A stretch of 54,275 nucleotides of DNA from JAGGYK01 sp034716155 (GCA_034716155.1 JAYEFR010000139.1:1-54275); one strand, 5' to 3'; positions 26,371 through 34,039 are shown, counted from the first letter of the stretch. The notes: generated by a model from the sequence alone, not told the origin. A program made the numbers and translations.

Positions 26371-26649
26371 ATGAGAATTTTGTGTGCTTTGTTATTGACG
26401 GTAGCATTATTGTTGGCTTCTGGAACATTGGTTTTGTGTGGAGAAGATCCTATCAAAGAAAAGTGCAAAGATGATCCATGGTGCTATCAGCAAGAGGTGG
26501 AAAAGATTGGAGATCCGGACTTATGTGAAAACATTCTCAAATACTGGCCGAAAGCTGACGGGGTCCACGGTTGGTGTTTTTATCGGCTGGCTCTGAAACA
26601 GAAAGATTGTTCCCTCTGTGATTGCGAGGTCTGCAGAAAACTCGGCTGA
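26371..26649 (+). CDS. small exported cysteine-rich protein, function unknown
   Basis: A 92-aa protein. Signal peptide about 1-23 (LLTVALLLASGTLVLCG), then a compact mature region with eight cysteines (CKDDPWC, DLC, GWC, CSLCDCEVC). I do not recognise the family. The regular cysteines suggest a disulfide-stabilised periplasmic or secreted protein. It is 13 nt after the DUF3617 gene and so is in the same unit under operator site A. The last residues overlap, on the other strand, the open frame beyond a broken signal-peptide gene. Confidence 0.7.
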   Translation: MRILCALLLTVALLLASGTLVLCGEDPIKEKCKDDPWCYQQEVEKIGDPDLCENILKYWPKADGVHGWCFYRLALKQKDCSLCDCEVCRKLG

Positions 26650-26736
26650 AAGGACTGGGGCGGGCAGCCAGAGAAAAAATGCGGCCAGAGAAGCAATTCA
26701 TGCAGCAAACAATTTAAGAGATGTTATGTTTTTCAT
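26650..26736 (-). pseudogene. broken signal-peptide gene with in-frame TGA
   Basis: GAGGAGAAG precedes ATG at 26736, which starts MKNITSLKLFAA, then TGA (26700-26698). Beyond the stop the same frame continues IASLAAFFLWLPAPVLSAE, which completes a convincing Sec signal peptide with an LSA cleavage region. No recognisable mature domain follows. I read it as the 5' stub of a lost periplasmic-protein gene, or a gene with a nonsense mutation. Confidence 0.45.
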
Positions 26737-26746
26737 AATCTTCTCC

Positions 26747-26857
26747 TCATTCAATGATTAGGTGCTTATTATTTGCCTTGGACATACATGAATCGAATAC
26801 TTTCTTGAAATCGATATCATAGTAAAAATTCCATACATTGTTGCTATCACTCCTCAT
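26747..26857 (-). CDS. possible 36-aa ORF
   Basis: ATG at 26857 overlaps the end of the upstream 71-aa gene (ATGAGGAGTGA), and its stop TGA contains the ribosome site of the signal-peptide stub, so the three are arranged like a coupled operon. The product contains VWNFYYDIDFKKVFDSC and is not recognised. It may be a fragment of a larger gene. Confidence 0.25.
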   Translation of the reverse strand: MRSDSNNVWNFYYDIDFKKVFDSCMSKANNKHLIIE

Positions 26858-27062
26858 ATTCTTTTCTTGCCATCGTTTGTTTTCGGCCCTGGTTTTTTGT
26901 CTGACCACACCTCCTTGCCTTTGGCAGGGTGATGATCTCGGATAGTTCTGATAGATCTTTAAAAGATTGTCTTTCTTCAGTACCGATTTCTTCTATAGTC
27001 CCAACGATAGCCTCGGGATTGTCTTTTTCGCGTCGGTATATGCGTATCAGATAGCTGTCCAT
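26847..27062 (-). CDS. small conserved-type protein, function unknown
   Basis: A 71-aa product from ATG 27062 (MDSYLIRIYRREKDNPEAIV...). The N-terminal half, with VGTIEEIGTEERQSFKDLSEL, resembles short hypothetical proteins I recall from Desulfobacterota and Nitrospirota genomes, in which an SYLIRIYRR strand is followed by a regulatory-looking acidic stretch. The C-terminal 25 residues are basic and low in complexity. The frame is open back to a TTG at 27122, so a longer form is possible. Operator site B lies about 107 nt upstream. Confidence 0.5.
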   Translation of the reverse strand: MDSYLIRIYRREKDNPEAIVGTIEEIGTEERQSFKDLSELSEIITLPKARRCGQTKNQGRKQTMARKEYEE

Positions 27063-27168
27063 AGGCAACCTATGCAATCTAAAAAAAATCTCGCCCTGTG
27101 CGCCCAAGTCAAGCCTCGACAAAGATCGTCAATCTCTTCCATTATAAAAGCTTCATTAATAGGTCCAA

Positions 27169-27186
27169 GGTCACAGATTGGTCACA
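27169..27186 (-). promoter_or_regulatory. paired-heptamer operator, site B
   Basis: On the minus strand TGTGACC (27186-27180), spacer AATC, TGTGACC (27175-27169), followed by TTGGACC and a TATTAA -10-like hexamer. It matches site A at 20 of 21 positions from the first TGTGACC through CTTG. It faces the 71-aa gene. Confidence 0.6.
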
Positions 27187-27262
27187 AAATTATATCGATC
27201 TTCTCAATTATCAAAAATCCGGCGCCCTCTATCCCCTGATGATAACATAACCCCATTTTCCT

Positions 27263-27313
27263 CAATCTGTGACCTTGGATGTGCTTGACAGATTGCCCGA
27301 TTGAAAAGATAAG
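27263..27313 (+). promoter_or_regulatory. operator site C (one full heptamer) with promoter
   Basis: CAATCTGTGACCTTGG (27263-27278) is the exact reverse complement of 27165-27180 in site B, 82 bp away, so B and C face opposite ways. The heptamer 11 bp upstream is degenerate. It is followed by TTGACA (27285-27290), a 17-nt spacer and GATAAG (27308-27313), pointing at the 45-aa ORF. Confidence 0.5.
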
Positions 27314-27328
27314 GTAAAGGTAGCTCTT

Positions 27329-27351
27329 AACTTAAGGGGAAATCTTAAGTT
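27329..27351 (+). repeat. 8-bp inverted repeat in leader of the 45-aa ORF
   Basis: AACTTAAG (27329-27336) and CTTAAGTT (27344-27351) with a 7-nt G/A-rich loop. It lies just past the expected transcription start of the promoter at 27285-27313. It could be a leader hairpin or a second binding site. Confidence 0.5.
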
Positions 27352-27388
27352 ATGAGTTCTGCCAACGCTAAGATCGAGGAGAGGAATC

Positions 27389-27526
27389 ATGATGAATGGC
27401 ACGAGATCCGGGAAAGTAATACCTTGCATCATATTGATGGTGTATGTCGTGTTCATGGCCAGCTGGGGCTCCGAGGATCCAAAACTGGATGAGTCCGGCA
27501 CCACGAAAAAGCTTCAGATTACTTAA
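27389..27526 (+). CDS. possible 45-aa exported peptide
   Basis: ATG at 27389 follows GAGGAGAGG at good spacing. The product has a basic start (MMNGTRSGK), a hydrophobic core (VIPCIILMVYVVFMA) and a short polar tail (SWGSEDPKLDESGTTKKLQIT). This looks like a signal peptide or single membrane anchor with about 20 mature residues. No family is recognised. Its promoter carries operator site C. The coding status rests on ribosome site, signal-like core and promoter. The 110 nt after it hold nothing I can name. Confidence 0.4.
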   Translation: MMNGTRSGKVIPCIILMVYVVFMASWGSEDPKLDESGTTKKLQIT

Positions 27527-27635
27527 GGAGATAACCCAACAGGTGGGGCATTCCGGTGTTTTTCGTAAAAGATTTGCCTAAGATAATTTATGATGATATA
27601 AAGAGTAGTCGATAAGATAGGTTAGGAGGGACTCT

Positions 27636-27938
27636 ATGCCTGGACCTAGTGATATATCTACAATATTGTCACAGGCCGGTAGGATTGAGAAGGCCACTCA
27701 AAGCCCTTTTACTCAATCTGAGGTTACCAAGCAGATCCTTACTGAGCAGGAGGCCAGGGAGAGATTGCGTCTAAGCAGAGAAGTGAATGCTGCCAAGAAG
27801 AGCCAGGAAGATATAGCAATAAAGCAACGTGAACAGAAAAAGAGACAACAAGAAGATGCCAAACAAAAAGCTGAGGCAAAAGGTAAAGGCAAAGGCAGCG
27901 AAGCCAAAGACAAGCACCTTATCGATCTGGTGATATAG
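27636..27938 (+). CDS. small coiled-coil protein of a flagellar accessory cluster
   Basis: A 100-aa protein, strongly charged. Residues about 35-90 form a Lys/Glu/Gln/Arg-rich helix, and the C-terminus is HLIDLVI. ATG follows AGGAGGG. I do not recognise a named family. The position just ahead of a DUF2802-like, a FliK-like and an FlhB-tail-like gene, all on the same strand with 2-7 nt gaps or overlaps, links it to flagellar assembly. No signal peptide is present. Confidence 0.6.
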   Translation: MPGPSDISTILSQAGRIEKATQSPFTQSEVTKQILTEQEARERLRLSREVNAAKKSQEDIAIKQREQKKRQQEDAKQKAEAKGKGKGSEAKDKHLIDLVI

Positions 27939-27940
27939 CC

Positions 27941-28366
27941 TTGGACTCCACCAAGATATTACTTATAGCACAATTTAGCGTCCAGATAATATTTCTTGGG
28001 TTAGTAATAGTTATTTTTCTCAGGGAGAAAAGACGCAAGATACCCACAGAACTTATAGACAAATTAGAAGAGGTAATCGAAGAGTCAAAACATTTATCCG
28101 GTGAATTTTCAAGACATATCCAGGAAAAGGGAGAGCTTGTTTCAAATATGATGGAGGACTTGGATTTGAGGGTACGCAATGCTAAGGGGGTATTGGAGGA
28201 TTTGGAGACAACCCTTGGCAAGGTTGCTACATTAAGGAAGTATACGAAATCAGATATTGTTAAGCTAAGTAAGAGTGGTTTTGATCCCATCAGGATTTCC
28301 CAGATAACTGGTATCCCTACAGGTGAGGTCGAGCTTATGCTGAAGGTAGACAAGAAAAAAGACTGA
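27941..28366 (+). CDS. membrane-anchored coiled-coil protein, DUF2802-like
   Basis: A 141-aa protein starting at TTG 27941, 2 nt past the previous stop. One N-terminal membrane helix (about 5-27), a long coiled coil (about 35-95), and a C-terminal module VKLSKSGFDPIRISQITGIPTGEVELML, a helix-turn-helix-like ending typical of DUF2802/DUF6115 proteins found near flagellar genes. The TTG start is weak evidence, but no better in-frame start precedes the membrane helix. Confidence 0.6.
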   Translation: MDSTKILLIAQFSVQIIFLGLVIVIFLREKRRKIPTELIDKLEEVIEESKHLSGEFSRHIQEKGELVSNMMEDLDLRVRNAKGVLEDLETTLGKVATLRKYTKSDIVKLSKSGFDPIRISQITGIPTGEVELMLKVDKKKD

Positions 28367-28373
28367 GGCTAAG

Positions 28374-29144
28374 ATGCTTTCCCAGGTTTCCGGATTGGAA
28401 TATAGTGGCAGTATAATCTTAAAGGATCAAATACCTTCTATATTTGTAGGCCGGCAGGTGGTTGCTACTGTACTCTCGCAGCCAAGGGGTGGATCTGTGA
28501 TGGTCTCTTTATTTGGCAGGCGTCTTATCGTTGAGACCACTATGGATTTATTAAAAGGCCAGGTCCTGAATCTTAGGGTTCACGCCATACATCCTAAGAT
28601 AGTCTTAAAACCTGTAGATAATCCGGATATCTCCGTGCGGACGCAAAAGGCTGTGAACAGTCTTGTGCAGCGATTTGTGGGGACTATGGGGAAGGTGCCT
28701 CTTGGTGCATTTAAGATGGAGGAGATTATACGACATGTGCTTTCTAAAGCAACTCACGACACTGAGGCTTACAAGCTGATACTATCTTTACTGGAAGAAG
28801 CCTCTAAATTTCCCCAGGCCCTTGCTTTTCTATTTATACCTGTTGTTGACAAGGATTCCCGTGGTAACGCCAGGGTAGTAATCGAGGAGGACGGCAAAGA
28901 AGGGTATACACTCAACTTTTGGATAGATACAGACCACATAGGCTCCATACACTGTATAGCCCGACTTTGTGATGGAATTGAGGTGGAGATTATGTCTAAT
29001 CTTGAAGATGTGGCTGATCTTCTGCGTTCTTACTTAGGGGAACTTGCTGATAGGCTGGATAGTCTGGGGATCAATATAAAGCGTTTGTATGTAGCGCATA
29101 AAAATTTTCCGGTAAGTGATACTGGACTAGATATGATTGTATGA
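28374..29144 (+). CDS. FliK-like flagellar hook-length control domain protein
   Basis: A 256-aa protein. The C-terminal half (about 170-250: LNFWIDTDHIGSIHCIARLCDGIEVEI...LRSYLGELADRLDSLGI) has the pattern of the FliK C-terminal (Flg_hook) domain, which in FliK touches FlhB to switch export specificity. The N-terminal part has an OB-like region (GRQVVATVLSQPRGGSVMVSLFGRRLIVET). It is shorter than full FliK and lacks the long disordered ruler, so it may be an accessory paralogue. It overlaps the next gene by 4 nt. Confidence 0.65.
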   Translation: MLSQVSGLEYSGSIILKDQIPSIFVGRQVVATVLSQPRGGSVMVSLFGRRLIVETTMDLLKGQVLNLRVHAIHPKIVLKPVDNPDISVRTQKAVNSLVQRFVGTMGKVPLGAFKMEEIIRHVLSKATHDTEAYKLILSLLEEASKFPQALAFLFIPVVDKDSRGNARVVIEEDGKEGYTLNFWIDTDHIGSIHCIARLCDGIEVEIMSNLEDVADLLRSYLGELADRLDSLGINIKRLYVAHKNFPVSDTGLDMIV

Positions 29145-29413
29145 AAAGTAAGAGAGATAAGGCAGTAGCACTGCGATACAAAAGGGGCAAAGATCAAGCC
29201 CCCAAGTTGACTGCAAAAGGCCAGGGTAAACCAGCTGAAAAAATTATGGCCATTGCCAGTGCACATAACATTCCCATTAGGGAGGATAAAACACTCTTGG
29301 ATGCTTTATATCGGTTAGATATAAATAAAGAAATTCCTGAAGAACTTTACCAGGTAGTGGCAGAAATCCTTGCCTTTGTCTATCGCATGAATCGTCTGAA
29401 AAATGAGATGTAA
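29141..29413 (+). CDS. FlhB C-terminal-domain-like protein (FhlB/YlqH type)
   Basis: A 90-aa protein matching only the cytoplasmic tail of FlhB: AVALRYKRGKDQAPKLTAKGQGKPAEKIMAIASAHNIPIREDKTLLDALYRLDINKEIP. The NPTH autocleavage motif of true FlhB is replaced (no NPTH is seen), as in the stand-alone homologues. It is encoded directly after the FliK-like gene, its likely interaction partner by analogy with FliK-FlhB. It probably modulates flagellar export switching. The overlap ATGA couples it to the preceding gene. Confidence 0.8.
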   Translation: MKSKRDKAVALRYKRGKDQAPKLTAKGQGKPAEKIMAIASAHNIPIREDKTLLDALYRLDINKEIPEELYQVVAEILAFVYRMNRLKNEM

Positions 29414-29419
29414 TAAGGA

Positions 29420-29443
29420 TGTGCCCGCCTAAAGGCGGGCACA
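29420..29443. terminator. strong hairpin between convergent genes
   Basis: TGTGCCCGCC (29420-29429) and GGCGGGCACA (29434-29443) form a perfect 10-bp GC-rich stem with loop TAAA, between two stops that face each other. There is no U-run, so it is hairpin-type only. It could serve both strands. Confidence 0.65.
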
Positions 29444-29450
29444 GGGAGAA

Positions 29451-30686
29451 TTAATCACCAAATTTATCTTTAACTGCCTTAAATGCCTTATCTGCTACAT
29501 CCAGAGTCTTTTTTATGTCTTCTTCAGTGTGTGCAGTGCTTATAAACCAATTATGGTGCGGATGGAAAAAGACTCCATGCCTTGAGCACTCGGCTCCGAA
29601 GAGTTGAGATCTCATAAAGTTTGTCTCATTGGCAAATTTCATAAAGGGGATGGCTGGCGGTCCGGATGTGGTGACTTGAAGCCCGTGGGCCGCTGCCAGC
29701 TCGTTAAGTCCTTTCATTAAGGCCTCTCCGCGTTGTCTTAAGATCGATGGGACATCGATTTTTTCCATCTCATCTATGCAGGCAAGCGCTGCCGCCATTT
29801 CAGGGGAGTTGGCCCAGTAAGAGCCGGTAGCATAGGCCTTTGATGCAACTATCCTCATCTTTTGGGTACCCACTAGCGCAGAGATGGGATAGCCATTTGC
29901 AATGGCCTTGCAATAGCATGCCAGATCCGGCTTAAATCCAAAATAGTGGGCGGCTCCCTTGAGATCAAGCCTCCAGCCGGACCTTACGTCATCTATGATC
30001 AGTATGATATCATTTTCATCGCAGACCCTTCTCATGCCTGTCCAGAATCCCGGCTCAGGCAGTTTCTGATTTTCCCATACCGGGTGGTGGTAAGGGGTGA
30101 ACATGGCCCCTGCAATCTGATCTTTGTTTTCTTCAACCACTTCTTTAAATGCATTCAAATCACCCCATGGCACCATGATAATGTCGTTCCTGTCTGCAGG
30201 TATAATCCCGACATGGTTACTTCCAGACCATGGCTGAGCCCCGTGGTACCCTGCCTCTGCAAGGACGATTTTGTTTCTCCTTGTATAACCACGGGCAAGG
30301 ACTAAGGCTAGTGAAGTGGCATCTGCACCGTTCTTCCCAAATAATGCCCAGTCAGCACAATCGTTGATCTCCACCATGCGCTCTGCGAGATCCACTAAAA
30401 GCGTCGAAGGTATAGTCACAGCAGTACCGTTCCTGGCCTGAGACATGAATGCCTCATCCACCTTTTCATTGGCATAGCCTAATATCATCGGGCCATATGC
30501 GCACATATAATCGATGTATTCATTTCCATCAATATCCCAGAAATGAGAACCCTTTGCCTTCTGCACAAAATATGGATAGGCCCCTGGCACGAGAATAACC
30601 GGGGTAAAATGGCCGTATATTCCTTGCGGGATTACCTTTGCCGCCCTTGCAAACATTTCTTTTGATTTATTAAACGTATAGGCCAT
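29451..30686 (-). CDS. class III PLP aminotransferase, glutamate-1-semialdehyde aminomutase-like
   Basis: A 411-aa cytoplasmic PLP enzyme. Blocks: GSHFWDIDGNEYIDYMCAYGPMILGY, LFGKNGADATSLAL (cofactor phosphate loop), GYHGAQPW, the PLP-pyridine Asp in LIIDDVRSGWR, and the Schiff-base Lys in CYCKAIANGYPISAL. It resembles HemL, but the GSA consensus near the N-terminus is altered and no heme gene is adjacent, so it is more likely a specialised amine or amino-acid transaminase. Perfect Shine-Dalgarno AGGAGGTGAT. It lies 11 nt after the SCP2-like gene, in the same operon. Confidence 0.82.
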   Translation of the reverse strand: MAYTFNKSKEMFARAAKVIPQGIYGHFTPVILVPGAYPYFVQKAKGSHFWDIDGNEYIDYMCAYGPMILGYANEKVDEAFMSQARNGTAVTIPSTLLVDLAERMVEINDCADWALFGKNGADATSLALVLARGYTRRNKIVLAEAGYHGAQPWSGSNHVGIIPADRNDIIMVPWGDLNAFKEVVEENKDQIAGAMFTPYHHPVWENQKLPEPGFWTGMRRVCDENDIILIIDDVRSGWRLDLKGAAHYFGFKPDLACYCKAIANGYPISALVGTQKMRIVASKAYATGSYWANSPEMAAALACIDEMEKIDVPSILRQRGEALMKGLNELAAAHGLQVTTSGPPAIPFMKFANETNFMRSQLFGAECSRHGVFFHPHHNWFISTAHTEEDIKKTLDVADKAFKAVKDKFGD

Positions 30687-30697
30687 ATTATCACCTC

Positions 30698-31441
30698 CTA
30701 TTGAAGATAAAGACCGATTTTGTCTAGTAAGGGGAGTGCCGCCATCTCGCCCATGTGCAGGTCTCCCTTTATTGCTATGTCTCCGAGGGGCACAGCTGCC
30801 ATGAGATCTATCTTGTCATCTGAAACATCGAGGAATATCTCCGGGGTTGAGAACTCTAAGATAAGATCCGGGGCATCTGCATTCCCAATTTTACCGATAG
30901 CCTTTGTGCCCGTGAATTCGATATTCACGGCATGGCCATCTTTGATGCTGAACTCGGTAACGCCCTTATGTTCTAACATGGGTTTTGCCTCTTCATCATT
31001 GTTTGCAATAATGACCATGGCATTGGCAACAGTGTTGAGCATTAATTTTGCCTTCAGCTCGGCCGGGGCTTTGTCGCCTTTGAGGATCTCTTCCATCCGC
31101 TTTGCAAGATTCATAAAAGTAGTCAGCCCTTTTATCTTTGTAAAACCTTTTAAAGGCACAGGAAAACCGACGCCGCTGCCTTTAAACATGTTATTCATTA
31201 ATCTTTCAGTGGGGAAGAAGAGTACAATATCGGGTTTTCCTGCCTTACCAGGGGTTACTTTAACTGAAGAATTAGTGATTTGAAGTGTTGCCCTGGGACC
31301 GGATACCCCTGCCATAAAATAGATGCTGCCATCCCAACCCTTTGCAATCTCTGAGGCCTTGGAATCCTCTTCTGCCATAGTTTTCATGTTAGGGAGAATA
31401 GCCTCGAGATGGAGCCTTGCCAAAATCTTTTCATTCAGCAT
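30698..31441 (-). CDS. SCP2 sterol-carrier-like domain protein
   Basis: A 247-aa soluble protein with two SCP2-like stretches: about 30-115 (GWDGSIYFMAGVSGPRATLQITNSSVKVTPGKAGKPDIVLFFP) and about 160-245 (VNIEFTGTKAIGKIGNADAPDLILEFSTPEIFLDVSDDKIDLMAAVPLGDIAIKGD), the second ending in the usual GDI/IKGD. SCP2 folds bind hydrophobic ligands such as lipids or acyl chains. It is the first gene of a two-gene operon with an aminotransferase, which suggests the transaminase acts on, or its product is carried as, a hydrophobic compound. That link is inferred. Ribosome site AAGGAGTG. Confidence 0.65.
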   Translation of the reverse strand: MLNEKILARLHLEAILPNMKTMAEEDSKASEIAKGWDGSIYFMAGVSGPRATLQITNSSVKVTPGKAGKPDIVLFFPTERLMNNMFKGSGVGFPVPLKGFTKIKGLTTFMNLAKRMEEILKGDKAPAELKAKLMLNTVANAMVIIANNDEEAKPMLEHKGVTEFSIKDGHAVNIEFTGTKAIGKIGNADAPDLILEFSTPEIFLDVSDDKIDLMAAVPLGDIAIKGDLHMGEMAALPLLDKIGLYLQ

Positions 31442-31634
31442 AAGTCACTCCTTATAATGTATTTATATTGTGAGCAACTACTCACTCTCTTTTTGTTATA
31501 GACTATCCATATAGATGTCAACAAGAATTTTATCTGATGTATCAGCAAAATGCCTTGCAACCACATTTCCAATATGGCAGTATATTAATTTAAATAGCGT
31601 ATTTCCATAATATGATTTTTTCCAAGGAGGGAAT

Positions 31635-31826
31635 ATGTCTTATCAGATAACCGAAAGGGATAGAAGGATGGCACGAATTTGTGTGAATTGTCCGGTCTGC
31701 AAAAGGGCTCGCGATAGACAGGAAGGGGCTGCCTATTGGTTTGTGAAGAATATTGAGGATGGGTTTTGTCCTTTCTGCAAGGCATATGAAAGGGTCTATG
31801 GCAAAAAGGCACATGAGCCTGCGTGA
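31635..31826 (+). CDS. small cysteine-pair (zinc-ribbon-like) protein
   Basis: A 63-aa protein with two cysteine pairs, CVNCPVC (about 16-22) and CPFC (about 45-48), the layout of a zinc-ribbon or rubredoxin-like knuckle. It is basic between them. ATG follows AAGGAGGG. It sits 108 nt upstream of the aldehyde:ferredoxin oxidoreductase gene on the same strand and may be cotranscribed. Function unknown. A metal- or DNA-binding role is inferred from the cysteines only. Confidence 0.7.
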   Translation: MSYQITERDRRMARICVNCPVCKRARDRQEGAAYWFVKNIEDGFCPFCKAYERVYGKKAHEPA

Positions 31827-31934
31827 TAAATATAGACGAAAAGGGTTGATTTTATTTTTGCAGGCGTTAATTTAAGGAATAGGAGCGTTTTTAGATAGTT
31901 ATTTTTTTATTACTGACCAATAAGGAGGGAGAAT

Positions 31935-33893
31935 ATGGAAAGAGGCTACATGGGAAAGATTTTGTTTGTGGACTTGTCAAAAGGCACTTGTAAGGAAGAG
32001 GTAATCCCGGACGAGGTATACGAAAAGTATCTATCAGGGCTTGGTTTAGGGGCATATATCCTTTACAATAGGATCCCTTCTGGTGCTGATCCCCTTGGGC
32101 CTGATAACATCATAGGTTTTGTCTCAGGACTTCTGACAGGCACAGGCAGTCTCCTCACAGGCAGGTGGATGGTGGTTGGAAAATCACCGCTGACAGGTGG
32201 CTGGGGGGATGCCAATTGCGGGGGCAACTTTTCTCCTGCCATTAAACGCTGTGGTTATGATGGAATATTCTTTAAGGGTATAAGTGATAAACCTACATAT
32301 CTCTTTATAAATAATGATAAAGCAGAACTTAGGGATGCCTCTCATCTCTGGGGTAATGATACTGTTGAGACAGAACAGGCCCTTATAAAGGAGGTAGGGG
32401 TCAAAAATTCACGCGTGGCATGTATAGGTCCGGCAGCAGAGAAGCTCAGTCTTATTTCCGGGATATGCAATGACAAGGGTAGGATAGCTGCCCGTTCAGG
32501 CCTGGGGGCTGTTATGGGGTCTAAAAAACTCAAGGCCTTAGTCCTCTCAGGTGCCAAAAGGATAAAACCTCACAACAGGGATGAGATAAAGAGATTGAGT
32601 GCAAAGTGTAACAAGGCAGTTAAACTAAAGATCCCCTTTCCGCCTGGTCCTATGGCAGCATATTCTGGGACACTCCTTGGGAAGCTTCCAACGCAGATGG
32701 CCCAGGACGGCATTCTTTACAAATCCCTTCTCCAGAAGTGGGGTACTGGGAGTATGAATCAGATGTCTATTGAGATGGGAGACTCCCCCATAAAGAACTG
32801 GAAGGGGAGCAATGTTGATTTTGGGCTAAAGGTATCAAGGACGACAAACCCGGATGTGTTTAAGGATTGTGAGATAAAAAAATATCATTGCTATTCCTGT
32901 CCCATTGGGTGCGGCGCTATCTGTTCCACCAAAGGCAAGTATAAAGAGACGCACAAACCTGAGTACGAGACAGTGCTTGTACTGGGAGGGCTCCTTATGA
33001 ACGATGATGCGGATAGCATCTTCTACTTGAATGAACTCCTTAACAGGGCAGGTATGGATACTATATCTGTCGGGGGCACAGTGGCCTTTGCCATTGAATG
33101 CTTTGAACAAGGCATACTTGGTTTAGATGATACAGATGGTCTTGAGCTTAAATGGGGGAATACACAGGCGATTATTGCCCTTATTGAAAAGATGGTTGCA
33201 AGAGAGGGTATAGGAGACTTACTAGCTGATGGGTCAAAGGTTGCGGCTGAAAAGATCGGCAAGGATTCGATCAAGTATGCTATCCAGGCAGGAGGGCAGG
33301 AACTACCCATGCACGATGGCAGGTGTGATCCGGGTTTTGCCCTTCACTATAGCGTAGAGCCCGCACCCGGCAGACACACGATAGGTGCTCAGCTATACTA
33401 TGAGATGTATCAGCTATGGAAAAAGGTTGAAGGCCTACCCAAGGCAAAGATGCTTTACCATAAGAATGCCAAGTTTGTAGCTGATGAGGAGAAGGCAGTT
33501 AAGGCTGCTGCCTGTAGCAAGTATAACCAGGTCTATAACGGAGCAGGGTTGTGTATGTTTGGTGCCTTTATTGGGGCCTCCAGGGTACCGCTCTTTGAAT
33601 GGCTGAATGCTGCAACAGGATGGCATAAGACCCCTGAAGAATATATGGAGATAGGGGGCCGTATCCAGACTTTAAGACAGGCCTTTAATGTAAAACACGG
33701 TATAGAGCCAAAACAATTTAAGGCCTCAGAGAGGGCACTTGGCAGGCCGCCGTTGAAGGAAGGGGTAAATAAGGGAAGGACAGTGGATATCGAGAAGATG
33801 ATGAGTGACTATTGGGGGCAATTCGGATGGGACAGAGCTACAGGTACCCCTGACTCTAAGTGTCTGGAGGGACTTGGCATAGAAGAGACCTGA
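31935..33893 (+). CDS. tungsten/molybdenum aldehyde:ferredoxin oxidoreductase family protein
   Basis: A 652-aa cytoplasmic enzyme of the AOR family. The N-terminal pterin domain has the GRWMVVGKSPLTGGWGDANCGGNF region. The [4Fe-4S] cluster is bound by Cys319, Cys322, Cys326 (CYSCPIGC) and Cys540 (GAGLCMFG). It oxidises aldehydes, or reduces acids, using ferredoxin. The exact substrate is not defined, since the family includes AOR, FOR, GOR and benzoyl-CoA-type subunits. No MoaD-like or BamB-type partner is adjacent. Ferredoxin links it to Rnf and Nfn encoded in the same window. Confidence 0.9.
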   Translation: MERGYMGKILFVDLSKGTCKEEVIPDEVYEKYLSGLGLGAYILYNRIPSGADPLGPDNIIGFVSGLLTGTGSLLTGRWMVVGKSPLTGGWGDANCGGNFSPAIKRCGYDGIFFKGISDKPTYLFINNDKAELRDASHLWGNDTVETEQALIKEVGVKNSRVACIGPAAEKLSLISGICNDKGRIAARSGLGAVMGSKKLKALVLSGAKRIKPHNRDEIKRLSAKCNKAVKLKIPFPPGPMAAYSGTLLGKLPTQMAQDGILYKSLLQKWGTGSMNQMSIEMGDSPIKNWKGSNVDFGLKVSRTTNPDVFKDCEIKKYHCYSCPIGCGAICSTKGKYKETHKPEYETVLVLGGLLMNDDADSIFYLNELLNRAGMDTISVGGTVAFAIECFEQGILGLDDTDGLELKWGNTQAIIALIEKMVAREGIGDLLADGSKVAAEKIGKDSIKYAIQAGGQELPMHDGRCDPGFALHYSVEPAPGRHTIGAQLYYEMYQLWKKVEGLPKAKMLYHKNAKFVADEEKAVKAAACSKYNQVYNGAGLCMFGAFIGASRVPLFEWLNAATGWHKTPEEYMEIGGRIQTLRQAFNVKHGIEPKQFKASERALGRPPLKEGVNKGRTVDIEKMMSDYWGQFGWDRATGTPDSKCLEGLGIEET

Positions 33894-33895
33894 TT

Positions 33896-34039
33896 TATGT
33901 GAAAAGGTGAATAGTCCTTTTCGGCCACAACGAAGGATGAAAAAGTATCCAGAATCCAGGAGTCAGAATGCTTCCGATTAAACTATCACATATATCCTAA
34001 CTTCTGGATTCTGACTCCTGACTTCTTTTTTCATATAAA
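33896..34039. repeat. palindromic word-repeat element between AOR and mlaE-like gene
   Basis: It is bounded by TTTATGTGAAAA just after the AOR stop and by TTTTCATATAAA (34028-34039), an inverted pair. Inside are CACAACGAAGGATGAAAA (33926-33943, perfect inverse of 3331-3348) and two arms, AGAATCCAGGAGTCAGAAT (33951-33969) and GGATTCTGACTCCTGACTT (34007-34025), that are largely complementary. Confidence 0.8.

Noticed and set aside
27042..27142. minus-strand upstream ORF starting MEEIDDLCRG
   Set aside because: It overlaps the 71-aa gene in another frame and has no ribosome site; probably chance.
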